Shown here piece by piece: positions 27,443 through 35,224 of a stretch of DNA of 64,000 bases. Position 1 is the stretch's first letter. The number at the start of each line of letters is the position of its first letter. The position numbers were made by a program, and so were the translations under genes. The notes below the pieces were generated by a model that saw nothing but the letters and a program-made list of their open reading frames with translations, was not told the DNA's origin and did no database searches. Source of the DNA: Parapedobacter deserti (GTDB lineage: Bacteria > Bacteroidota > Bacteroidia > Sphingobacteriales > Sphingobacteriaceae); NCBI RefSeq assembly GCF_042646065.1, contig NZ_JBHRTA010000060.1, positions 49,956-113,955 on the forward strand. The letters are read 5' to 3'.

Positions 27443-27563
27443 GTTTTTAAAATTGGACTGCAAAGATAACGTTTTAGTTGAAAGTGGGAAGACCGATGGC
27501 CGGAAACCAAGATCAGTCGAAACGAAGAATAACACAAAAATAACTAAAAAAATTAGTAAAATG

Positions 27564-27596
27564 TTGTAAAAACACAGAAGGCGTTTTATATATTTG
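27564..27596 (+). promoter_or_regulatory. Likely radC promoter
   Basis: TATATTTG at 27589-27596 matches the -7 consensus exactly. The nearest TTG (27564-27566) is 22 nt away, slightly longer than usual. The radC start lies 19 nt downstream. Confidence 0.6.
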
Positions 27597-27615
27597 CTGG
27601 TAATTAGATAAACCT

Positions 27616-28311
27616 ATGGATAAATTAGCTAAAGTAACCATTAAAGCATGGGCAGAAGCAGATCGTCCGCGCGAAAAACTGCAGGAACAGGGACGACGGG
27701 CGCTTACAGACGCCGAATTGCTGGCCATCCTGATCGGGAGCGGGTCGAGGGATGAGTCGGCCGTCGAACTTTGCCGCCGTATTCTCCATGATGCGGGCAA
27801 CGACCTCAATGAGCTGTCACGGCTGTCGGTGCCTGAGTTATGTCACTACAAAGGTATCGGTGAAGCCAAGGCCATCAGCATTGTTGCCGCGTTGGAACTG
27901 GGCAGACGCAGGGTGGACCGGAAGAAGGAAGAACGTCCGATATTGAACAGTAGCAAACGGGTGCATGAATACATGGATCGCGTTTACAAGGATCTGCCGT
28001 ATGAGGAGTTCTGGGTGTTATTTTTGGGAGGCGGCTGTAAGCTGATCACCAAGCAACTTGTCGGAAAAGGAGGCAACGACTTTACACCGGTGGATATTAA
28101 ACAAGTGCTGCGCCTCGCGCTGGAATACCGTGCAAGCAGCGTGATTCTCACCCACAACCACCCCTCTGGTACGCTGAAGCCCAGTACAATGGATATCCAA
28201 TTAACCAACAAATTGGCTGAGGCTGCCAAGCTGTTTGATTTCGTCATCAACGACCATGTGATCTTCGCCGACAGCGGGTATTGTAGTTTCCGGGATAGCG
28301 GGTTGTTGTAG
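27616..28311 (+). CDS. radC: RadC family protein (JAB/MPN domain)
   Basis: A 231-residue RadC homologue. An N-terminal helix-hairpin-helix part (ELCHYKGIGEAKAISIVAALELGRR) precedes an MPN/JAB domain with the zinc motif THNHPSG and the downstream Asp in DHVIFADSGYCSF. Despite the name, a DNA repair role is not established for the family; the JAB fold suggests a peptidase or nuclease-like activity. It is transcribed divergently from the cyclophilin gene. Confidence 0.95.
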   Translation: MDKLAKVTIKAWAEADRPREKLQEQGRRALTDAELLAILIGSGSRDESAVELCRRILHDAGNDLNELSRLSVPELCHYKGIGEAKAISIVAALELGRRRVDRKKEERPILNSSKRVHEYMDRVYKDLPYEEFWVLFLGGGCKLITKQLVGKGGNDFTPVDIKQVLRLALEYRASSVILTHNHPSGTLKPSTMDIQLTNKLAEAAKLFDFVINDHVIFADSGYCSFRDSGLL

Positions 28312-28331
28312 GCATCCGTGTTCCGAGTGTG

Positions 28332-28362
28332 TTTGAGAAACGGGAAAAAAAGTCCATCTTTG
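28332..28362 (+). promoter_or_regulatory. Likely pheT promoter
   Basis: TTTG at 28332-28335, a 19-nt spacer and CATCTTTG at 28355-28362. The -7 box deviates from TAnnTTTG only by C for T at the first position. The gene starts 19 nt downstream. Confidence 0.65.
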
Positions 28363-28381
28363 CACAAATTCCGGAATCAGG

Positions 28382-30781
28382 ATGAAGATCTCATATAATT
28401 GGCTTAAAGACTTTATACAAACAGACCGTACGCCTGAAGAGCTTTCGGCTATTCTCACGGATATTGGGCTCGAGGTAGAATCACTTGATGTGGTGCAACG
28501 TATACCGGGTGGGCTAAACGGGTTAGTGATCGGAGAGGTGAAGACATGCGATCAGCATCCGAATGCTGATCGCCTGCGTGTTACGACGGTTGATATCGGT
28601 GGAGACGTACCCTTGCACATCGTGTGCGGTGCCCCGAATGTGGCCGTCGGCCAGCGGGTTGTCGTAGCTTCGGTCGGAACGACCGTTTACCCGACCGGGG
28701 GGGAACCGTTCAAAATCAATAAATCCAAAATACGTGGTGAGGTGTCTGAGGGAATGATATGTGCCGAGGATGAAATCGGATTAGGGGCCTCCCATGACGG
28801 CATTATGGAATTGCCGGCTGATGCACCGGTGGGCATGGCCGCGAAAGACTACTTCGACCTAAAGGACGATGTGGTCTTCGAGATCGGCCTTACACCGAAC
28901 AGAGCGGACGCGGCGTCGCACTTAGGTGTTGCCCGTGATGTGGCGGCCTTCCTGCGCGGTGAGCACCGCCTGCCGGATATTTCTGCGTTTGAAGAAGGGC
29001 ATGGTAAGCCCGTGCCTGTGGTGATAGAAGCGGTAGATGCTTGTCCACGGTATAGCTCCATCAGCATCACCGGCGTACGGGTGGGTGATTCGCCCGACTG
29101 GCTTAAGGAGCGGCTGAATGCCATAGGCATACGCCCGATAAACAACGTGGTGGACGTGACTAACTATGTACTGCATGAACTTGGACAACCTTTACATGCG
29201 TTCGATGCGGATAAGCTGGCCGGAGGCCAGGTGATCGTACGCGCTGCAAAGCCAGGGGAGCTATTCGTTACGCTGGATGGCGTGGAACGCAAGCTGCACA
29301 TCGAAGACCTGATGATCTGCGACGCAGATAAGCCGCTTTGTATTGCGGGGGTGTTTGGCGGTATTCACTCAGGAGTTACCGAGCAAACCACTGAGGTGTT
29401 TCTGGAGAGCGCCTATTTCAATCCGGTATCTGTGCGGAAGACGTCCAAGCGGCACGGACTCAAGACCGATGCGTCGTTCCGTTTTGAGCGGGGCACCGAT
29501 CCGGATATGACCGTGCTAGCCCTTAAGCGGGCCGCAATGCTGATCGCAGAGGTCGCCGGCGGTCACATATCAACGCCGGTATCGGACCACTACCCAGCAC
29601 CTATAGCGCCCTTCGCGATTGACGTGCGGTATGCCCGGGTGCAGCAGCTAATCGGAAAGGCTATTCCGGAAGGTGAAATCCGCGAAATCATCGAGGCGCT
29701 GGGGATGAAGGTGCTCGATGAATCGGATGGTATATTGAACGTGCAGGTGCCGCCTTATAAAGTGGACGTGACCCGCGAAGTGGACATTGTCGAAGAAGTA
29801 CTGCGTATCTACGGCTACAACAACATTGAGATCAAAAGGCAGATCAAGGCCTCGCTCAACACATCGCCGAAGCCGGACAATGAAGTAGTGCAACACCAGG
29901 TAGCGGATTTGCTTGTTGGCAACGGCTACCGTGAAATTCTGTCCAACTCGCTGACGAAAATGGCTTACATGGACGATACGGCAACTGCCGTGCGCATCGT
30001 CAACCCGCTGAGCGCCGACTTAGACGTGATGCGGCAGAATCTGCTGTTTTCAGCGTTGGAAGTGGTGTCTTACAACCAAAAGCGCCAGCATGCAGATATG
30101 AAACTATTCGAATTTGGCAAAACTTATCATCTTTCAGGTGAGAGCTATATGGAAACGCAGCGTTTGGCGTTGGCGATCACTGGAAGGCAGTTGCCCGAAC
30201 AGTGGAATCATCCGTCCGGATCGGTATCTTTCTATGATATGAAAGCTAGCGTGGACGGTATTATACGGCGATTGGCTATTTCGGGGTTAACGGTGTCTGA
30301 TGCGCCGGAGAGTCACTACCAGTTCGGGCTGACCTACGAAAAAAACGGCAGGGTATTGGTGTCGTTCGGACTGGTTAAGGCCGTGCACCTGACCAAAGCT
30401 GACGTCGATGGAGCGGTGTTTTATGCGGACTTTGACTGGGCGCAGGTGCTTAAAACCATCCGTAAGAAAAAGATCACCTATCATGAAGTGTCGAAATTTC
30501 CGGCGGTACAGCGGGATCTTTCGCTATTGGTGGATGCGAAGGTCAGCTTCGGTACGCTGAAAGCCGTCGCAGAGCGGACAGAACGTAAACTGATCAAAAG
30601 CATCAACGTCTTCGATGTGTACCGAGGTGATAAATTGCCGGCAGGGAAGAAATCATATGCGCTTCATTTTGTGTTGCAGGACGAAGAGAAAACGCTAAAT
30701 GATAAACAGATTGACGCGATTGTTAAGAAATTAATTTATAATTTTGAAAAAGAAGCCGGTGCGGAAGTGAGGGGAAGGTGA
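28382..30781 (+). CDS. pheT: Phenylalanyl-tRNA synthetase beta subunit
   Basis: The beta subunit of the heterotetrameric synthetase, which binds tRNA-Phe and edits misacylated Tyr-tRNA. The 799 residues are full length. In order: a tRNA-binding OB domain (VIGEVKTCDQHPNADRLRV, about 50-150), the B3/B4 editing domain (about 210-380), the B5 domain, the catalytic-like core, and the ferredoxin-fold anticodon domain at the end (KFPAVQRDLSLLVD). The alpha subunit gene is not adjacent. The stop codon lies within the first unit of a GTGA repeat. Confidence 0.98.
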   Translation: MKISYNWLKDFIQTDRTPEELSAILTDIGLEVESLDVVQRIPGGLNGLVIGEVKTCDQHPNADRLRVTTVDIGGDVPLHIVCGAPNVAVGQRVVVASVGTTVYPTGGEPFKINKSKIRGEVSEGMICAEDEIGLGASHDGIMELPADAPVGMAAKDYFDLKDDVVFEIGLTPNRADAASHLGVARDVAAFLRGEHRLPDISAFEEGHGKPVPVVIEAVDACPRYSSISITGVRVGDSPDWLKERLNAIGIRPINNVVDVTNYVLHELGQPLHAFDADKLAGGQVIVRAAKPGELFVTLDGVERKLHIEDLMICDADKPLCIAGVFGGIHSGVTEQTTEVFLESAYFNPVSVRKTSKRHGLKTDASFRFERGTDPDMTVLALKRAAMLIAEVAGGHISTPVSDHYPAPIAPFAIDVRYARVQQLIGKAIPEGEIREIIEALGMKVLDESDGILNVQVPPYKVDVTREVDIVEEVLRIYGYNNIEIKRQIKASLNTSPKPDNEVVQHQVADLLVGNGYREILSNSLTKMAYMDDTATAVRIVNPLSADLDVMRQNLLFSALEVVSYNQKRQHADMKLFEFGKTYHLSGESYMETQRLALAITGRQLPEQWNHPSGSVSFYDMKASVDGIIRRLAISGLTVSDAPESHYQFGLTYEKNGRVLVSFGLVKAVHLTKADVDGAVFYADFDWAQVLKTIRKKKITYHEVSKFPAVQRDLSLLVDAKVSFGTLKAVAERTERKLIKSINVFDVYRGDKLPAGKKSYALHFVLQDEEKTLNDKQIDAIVKKLIYNFEKEAGAEVRGR

Positions 30782-30805
30782 GTGAGTGAGTGAGTGAGTG
30801 AGTGA
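30778..30805 (+). repeat. Seven tandem GTGA units at the pheT stop
   Basis: GTGA is repeated seven times without interruption, and the pheT TGA (30779-30781) is part of the first unit. Tetranucleotide runs of this kind are prone to slippage. Because the stop is in the first unit, changes in copy number would not alter PheT but would change the spacing to the downstream coiled-coil gene and zapA. Confidence 0.9.
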
Positions 30806-30859
30806 GCGGCGGAAAGCGAAAAAAAGAGAACGGCAAAAAAGAAAAGCGGAACAGCAATA

Positions 30860-31168
30860 ATGTCATCAGTAGCGGCACAGTTGGAGAACATAGTGGAGCA
30901 TACGCGTAAGCTATTGGATTTATGCGTATCTTTGCAAGAAGAAAATGACATGCTGAAGCTGGAGTTGCAGTCGCTGAAGGTGGCCTTTGACACGAGCAAC
31001 GATAGGAATAAGCAGATGGAAGAAAAGCTTAAAGCGCTTGCGGTTGCGCGTTCCCTTGAGGAAGTGGAAGTGGATACGGGGGGAATAAATGAAAAAATAC
31101 TTGACACCAAACAAAAAATTAACGATTTTGTGCGGGAAATAGATAAGTGTATCGAATTGCTCAGGTAA
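30860..31168 (+). CDS. Small coiled-coil protein upstream of zapA
   Basis: A 102-residue, mostly helical, soluble protein. Heptad patterning is strong from about residue 10 to 62 (LEN, EENDMLKLELQSL, NKQMEEKLKAL) with a second helix at the C-terminus (KILDTKQKINDFVREID). It occupies the spot just before zapA that in Bacteroidota often holds a short coiled-coil protein, so a role with ZapA at the Z-ring, in the manner of ZapB, is plausible by inference only. The gap to zapA is 36 nt. Confidence 0.8.
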   Translation: MSSVAAQLENIVEHTRKLLDLCVSLQEENDMLKLELQSLKVAFDTSNDRNKQMEEKLKALAVARSLEEVEVDTGGINEKILDTKQKINDFVREIDKCIELLR

Positions 31169-31204
31169 TGAGCGGGTGAGTGTGCATAGTGAATTAGCTC
31201 AAAC

Positions 31205-31495
31205 ATGGGAGAAATTTCCATAAAAATAAACATCGCCGACCGGATTTACCCATTGCGTGTGGATATGGAGGAGGAGGAAGTGATTCGGCGGGCGGCAAAA
31301 TTGATAAATGACAGGATTAAGGAATTTCAGGAAAATTATGCGGTAAGGGATAAGCAGGACTTATTATCGATGTGTGTGCTTCATTATGCGACCGGTATGT
31401 TGAAAGCAGAGCGGAAGTCAAGTACTGACGAAGTAGGCATCGTTAAAGCTGTAAATGAACTGGATGGCATGTTGACTGAATTCTTTAATAAATAA
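31205..31495 (+). CDS. zapA: Cell division protein ZapA
   Basis: A 96-residue FtsZ-ring stabiliser. The N-terminal dimerisation domain is recognisable (SIKINIADRIYPLRVDMEEEEVIRRAAKLINDRI), followed by a C-terminal coiled coil. It forms tetramers that crosslink FtsZ filaments in other bacteria. A 6S RNA gene follows immediately, the same zapA-ssrS order that is seen in E. coli and many other bacteria. Confidence 0.93.
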   Translation: MGEISIKINIADRIYPLRVDMEEEEVIRRAAKLINDRIKEFQENYAVRDKQDLLSMCVLHYATGMLKAERKSSTDEVGIVKAVNELDGMLTEFFNK

Positions 31496-31526
31496 CGTTC
31501 TTATTAATAGAGCTTAAAACGAATTT

Positions 31527-31697
31527 ACCGCAGTTAAATTCGGGTTTCACTATTTTAAACTTAACGCTTCAATATCACAAAGCGTAAACGAGATGTAGGC
31601 CATTTTGCAGAAGCCATCTGGTCATGACCAATACGCTAAACCTGTGTAAGGAAGTTTATAATACATGAGACCTGATTAATTTAATTGCGGTTTTTTT
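31527..31697 (+). ncRNA. ssrS: 6S RNA (SsrS), predicted from fold and synteny
   Basis: The region folds as a long rod. The closing stem pairs 31527-31540 with 31678-31691 (14 pairs, one G-U) and continues as 31541-31549 with 31666-31674 (nine pairs, two G-U). After an internal loop, TAAACTT (about 31556-31562) pairs with AAGTTTA (31653-31659). A large central bubble opens next and a terminal hairpin near 31591-31619 (GATG...CATC with GGC/GCC) closes it. The 3' strand runs straight into seven T (31691-31697), a built-in terminator. 6S RNA mimics an open promoter and sequesters housekeeping RNA polymerase. Position between zapA and rny is the usual one in Bacteroidota. Confidence 0.82.
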
Positions 31698-31751
31698 ATG
31701 CCGTGTATTTGGTCGTAACGTACTGATATTTTGGATATTACGAGGCCGGTT

Positions 31752-31798
31752 CGAAGACCTGTATGCAAAGGTTTTGGTGAACCTTGGATCAGGTTTCG
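31752..31798 (+). promoter_or_regulatory. Strong two-part hairpin in the rny leader
   Basis: CGAA(g)ACCTG (31752-31761) pairs with CAGGTTTCG (31790-31798), and inside it AAGGTT (31768-31773) pairs with AACCTT (31780-31785) around a TTGGTG loop. It sits 55 nt before the rny start, downstream of the 6S terminator and without a T-run. A TATTTTGG at 31727-31734 may be the -7 box of rny. A leader structure that controls mRNA decay would fit a gene for an RNase. Confidence 0.55.
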
Positions 31799-31853
31799 CG
31801 AATGGGCGAATAACTCATTAACGAAAGAATACTAAAATAAATAAATAATATAT

Positions 31854-33404
31854 ATGGAGATTATATACACCATAATAGGGTTTGCCGTTGGGGTGGTCGT
31901 TGGCCGCTTTGCCCTACGGTTCTTATTCAAGAAGCAAGAAATAGCTGCACAGAGTAAGGCGAAGAAAATACTAAAAGAGGCTGAGCAGGCTGGTGAGCAC
32001 CTCAAAAAACAGCGCATGCTCGAGGCCAAGGAGAAATTCCTGCAGCTTAAAGCCGAGCACGAAAAGGAAACCAACCAGAAGAACAACGCGCTGAACCAGC
32101 GGGAAAACGGTGTCCGGCAAAAGGAGCAGTCGCTCAACCAAAAGCTTGAAAACCTGAACCGGGAGAAACAGGAGCTTGAAAACACACGGAAGAGCTTGGA
32201 GCGGCTCATCGAGGTAAACGAGAAGAAGCAGGAAGAAGTAGAACAGCTCAAGGCACAGCACATCAAGCAGCTGGAGACTATTGCCGGGCTTTCTGCAGAG
32301 GAGGCGAAAAATCAGTTGGTGGAGAACCTCAGAGAGGAAGCCCGTTCGCAGGCAATCATCCAGATAAAGGACATTGTAGACGAGGCAAAGCTCACCGCCA
32401 CAAAGGAGGCCAAGAAGGTTGTCATACAGACCATACAGCGCACTGCCACGGAAAGTGCTATTGAAAACACAGTTTCGATATTCAATATCGAAAACGATGA
32501 GATCAAAGGCCGTATCATTGGCCGTGAGGGAAGGAATATCCGTGCCTTGGAAGCTGCGACCGGCGTAGAAATCATTGTGGATGATACACCGGAGGCGATT
32601 ATTCTCTCCGGTTTTGACCCTGTACGCCGTGAGATCGCCAGGTTGGCATTGCACCGTTTGGTGACGGATGGGCGCATACACCCGGCTCGCATTGAAGAAG
32701 TGGTGGCGAAAACCAAAAATCAGATTGAAGATGAGATCGTCGAAATCGGCGAGCGCACGGTGATCGACCTAGGTATACATGGGCTCCATCCGGAGCTGAT
32801 CAGGATGGTGGGCAGGATGCGTTATCGCTCGTCTTATGGCCAGAATCTGCTACAACATTCACGCGAAGTGGCTAATTTCAGTGCAACGATGGCTGCAGAA
32901 CTGGGCTTAAATGTGAAACACGCCAAACGGGCGGGACTGCTGCATGATATCGGTAAAGTGCCCGACGATAATCCCGAACTGCCGCATGCTATTTTGGGAA
33001 TGCAGCTGGCGGAAAAATATAAGGAGCATCCTGATGTTTGCAACGCAATAGGTGCGCATCACGACGAGGTTGAGATGACTTCGCTGATATCACCGATTGT
33101 GCAGGCCTGTGATGCCATCTCCGGCGCCCGGCCTGGTGCTCGCCGTGAAGTGGTGGAGAATTATATCAAGCGGCTTAAAGAGTTGGAAGAATTGGCCCTT
33201 TCATACCCTGGAGTGGAAAAAACGTTTGCTATTCAGGCCGGACGTGAACTGCGGGTTGTCGTGCAAAGCGAACGGGTATCCGACACGCAGGCAGAGCTCT
33301 TGGCAGCCGATATCTCTACGCGGATACAGACTGAAATGACTTATCCCGGACAAATAAAGGTGACGGTAATCCGTGAGACGCGATCGGTGTCGTATGCAAA
33401 ATAG
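31854..33404 (+). CDS. rny: Ribonuclease Y
   Basis: A membrane-anchored endoribonuclease that initiates mRNA turnover. The 516 residues are full length: an N-terminal membrane segment (about 2-22), a long coiled coil (about 25-190), a KH domain (IKGRIIGREGRNIRALEAATG, about 215-275) and an HD domain with LLHDIGK and AHHDEVE metal ligands (about 330-430). It follows the 6S RNA gene behind a hairpin leader. Confidence 0.97.
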   Translation: MEIIYTIIGFAVGVVVGRFALRFLFKKQEIAAQSKAKKILKEAEQAGEHLKKQRMLEAKEKFLQLKAEHEKETNQKNNALNQRENGVRQKEQSLNQKLENLNREKQELENTRKSLERLIEVNEKKQEEVEQLKAQHIKQLETIAGLSAEEAKNQLVENLREEARSQAIIQIKDIVDEAKLTATKEAKKVVIQTIQRTATESAIENTVSIFNIENDEIKGRIIGREGRNIRALEAATGVEIIVDDTPEAIILSGFDPVRREIARLALHRLVTDGRIHPARIEEVVAKTKNQIEDEIVEIGERTVIDLGIHGLHPELIRMVGRMRYRSSYGQNLLQHSREVANFSATMAAELGLNVKHAKRAGLLHDIGKVPDDNPELPHAILGMQLAEKYKEHPDVCNAIGAHHDEVEMTSLISPIVQACDAISGARPGARREVVENYIKRLKELEELALSYPGVEKTFAIQAGRELRVVVQSERVSDTQAELLAADISTRIQTEMTYPGQIKVTVIRETRSVSYAK

Positions 33405-33461
33405 TCGTTTAGTCGTTATAATCATTAGTCAGTCATAGGTTGTGAGTCGTAAGTCAGGGGG
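33402..33461 (+). repeat. Degenerate AGTC-type short repeats between rny and the next gene
   Basis: From the rny stop onward the sequence is made of variants of a 7-8-nt unit (TAGTCGTT twice, then TTAGTCAG, TCATAGG, GAGTCGT, AAGTCAG). The reverse-complement version of the same unit (GACTAAC, CGACTTAC) occurs at 40781-40815. The Mpo1-like gene start lies inside the tract. Confidence 0.6.
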
Positions 33462-33987
33462 CCAAAACAGTAAGCATAAACAGCAGGTAGTTTCCAAGCG
33501 GAAAGTGGATGTGCATTTTGCAGCATTAAACCAGCATTACAGGCACCCGGCTAATCGGGTTATCCAGTACATGGCGCTGCCTGTTTTCTTCTTTGCGGTG
33601 CTAGGGTTGGTTTGGATGATACCTTTCCCAGAAATTGCTTTTCTGAAAGCACGCGGCTATGATACGTTCCTCAATTGGGGGTCTTTTTTTATTGCTGGAT
33701 TCGTGTATTATTACCTGCGTTTAGCACCGACGTTGTCGTATGCGGTGCTGTTGACGGTCGGGTTGTTTGCTTTTTTCATCGTACAACTGGAATACATTGA
33801 ACAAGCCGGCGGACCCGCTGTCTGGCTCGTATGCGCCATTTTGTTGTTGGTTGCCTTGGCTGCCTTGGCCGTGGGAAAGCGCATGGAACGCTACCCCGTA
33901 TCCATGCGCAGCTTTCTGCGACTGTTGGCTTTGGGACCGATCTGGCTCTGGCACTTCGTATTTAAACGACTGAATATCCCATATTGA
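33442..33987 (+). CDS. Mpo1/DUF962-like membrane protein
   Basis: A 181-residue protein with a basic N-terminus, the motif HYRHPANRVIQYMALPVFFFAVLG and about four further hydrophobic segments. This resembles Mpo1-like (DUF962) proteins, named after a yeast Fe-dependent dioxygenase of 2-hydroxy fatty acid alpha-oxidation, which share an early HxxxxN motif and a four-helix membrane core. The match is from memory of the pattern, and enzymatic activity is not shown. The start is GTG at 33442, lying in a repeat tract; no ATG fits better. Confidence 0.6.
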   Translation: MSRKSGGQNSKHKQQVVSKRKVDVHFAALNQHYRHPANRVIQYMALPVFFFAVLGLVWMIPFPEIAFLKARGYDTFLNWGSFFIAGFVYYYLRLAPTLSYAVLLTVGLFAFFIVQLEYIEQAGGPAVWLVCAILLLVALAALAVGKRMERYPVSMRSFLRLLALGPIWLWHFVFKRLNIPY

Positions 33988-33996
33988 TTGGATACA

Positions 33997-34914
33997 CTAT
34001 ATTCCGCAAGCAGGGGAGATCGCTGTCGCTTCAACCGTATTTTTTTGAAGCGATTTAAGTCCCATTGTGTAGCCGAATGTTGTAAATTGGAATTTCAGGA
34101 TATTAAAATGGTATGACCGCTCGTTCTTTGGAACCTTATTTATGGTAAGCATCCGGAAATAGGCTTCCAACAGCTTAAATCCGTGTGTTTCGCAAAGTAC
34201 AATAGCCTGTTGCCCGAGCTTTTTACAATCGCCTCCTTTTTCAAGCTTTATCGATCGCATGAGTAGGTTCAGATGAAGCAATCGGTGAAATAGATTAGCC
34301 GGATAGCTAAATGGCTTTTGAGGCAGGTATTCATTCATCGCAGCTGTCTCCCCGCATTCAAAAAGGTAAAGGGCATAAATAAGCTCAGTGGAACCAAGCT
34401 CGGCCATACTTCGCGGCCCTATTCGACCGAGTCGACGATGTATGAACTCCCTATACCTGCGAGCGATTTCTACTTTGCCGGATACCTTTACTGCAAATTA
34501 GATTAAAAAGTCAAACAACTGATTTGTGACAAGCGGATTTTCTGACTGCATTCGATGGGGCAATTCGTTAAGCTCACGGGCAGCAGACTGTTCGATACGT
34601 TCGCCTCTAAACGATTGATACAGGTATGAAAGTATTATCAACGGATTGGCAATAAAGCAGGCATAGGCTTCCGGCCGTTTATAGGAAAGTGCCTCAAGTT
34701 GGTCAAAGAATGCTTCCTTATCCCATTTAAGCAATGCAATAAAAGCTATCTTACTGCGCAGGATGATTTCGTGCTGATCGGACAGTTCAAAGTCGAGGAG
34801 TTTAGCGACATTGGCCTCATTTTCCGGCTGAAAGCAAGTGTAATTGAGCACGTATTCGATAAATGGGCAGTCGTATAGTGCTTGGTTGATTTGTAATATT
34901 TCTGCGTTTTTGAA
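33997..34914 (-). pseudogene. Broken minus-strand gene of unknown family with an in-frame stop
   Basis: Two segments in the same frame, 34914-34501 and 34497-33997, are separated only by a TAA at 34498-34500; translation past it continues smoothly (FAVKVSGKVEIARRYREF). The whole reads as one helical-repeat protein of about 300 residues with no family I recognise. Its N-terminus is missing: at about 34895-34915 the sequence passes into an OmpA fragment on the opposite strand. It is most likely a truncated and stopped remnant. Programmed readthrough cannot be excluded, but the truncation argues against it. Confidence 0.7.
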
Positions 34915-35179
34915 CAGCGATCCCAAGGTCCGGATTGAGTTGAGTGCGCATGCGGACTCGCGGGGTAGTGCTGATTACAACATGAAACTTACCCAGCGGC
35001 GTGCTGATTCGGCGGTCGCCTACCTGGTCAGCATGGGGATTGCCAAAGATCGGCTGGTTGCAAGGGGTTATGGGGCCACCAAACTTGCCAACCATTGTGC
35101 CAAAGGCGTAGAATGTACAGAGGAGGAGCATCAATGGAACAGGCGGGTAGAGTTTTTCGTTATAGGCGATAACGAATAA
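34893..35179 (+). pseudogene. C-terminal fragment of an OmpA-family protein
   Basis: The frame encodes most of an OmpA peptidoglycan-binding domain: PKVRIELSAHADSRGS, MKLTQRRADSAVAYLVSMGI, RLVARGYGATK and the family end EEEHQWNRRVEFFVI. The beta-barrel or other upstream part, and the first strand of the domain, are absent; upstream sequence is antisense to the broken gene. There is no signal peptide, so the fragment cannot be exported. It marks a rearrangement breakpoint near 34900. Confidence 0.85.
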
Positions 35180-35224
35180 CGAAGTAGTTTTTGCCGGATA
35201 GCGCATGAAAAGACGCCTCGATGA

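Noticed and set aside
30778..30805. Phase variation of pheT by the GTGA repeat
   Set aside because: The stop codon lies in the first unit, so slippage changes only noncoding sequence.
34498..34500. Stop codon readthrough or recoding in the minus-strand gene
   Set aside because: The gene is also truncated at its N-terminus by the OmpA fragment, so a dead gene is the simpler reading.
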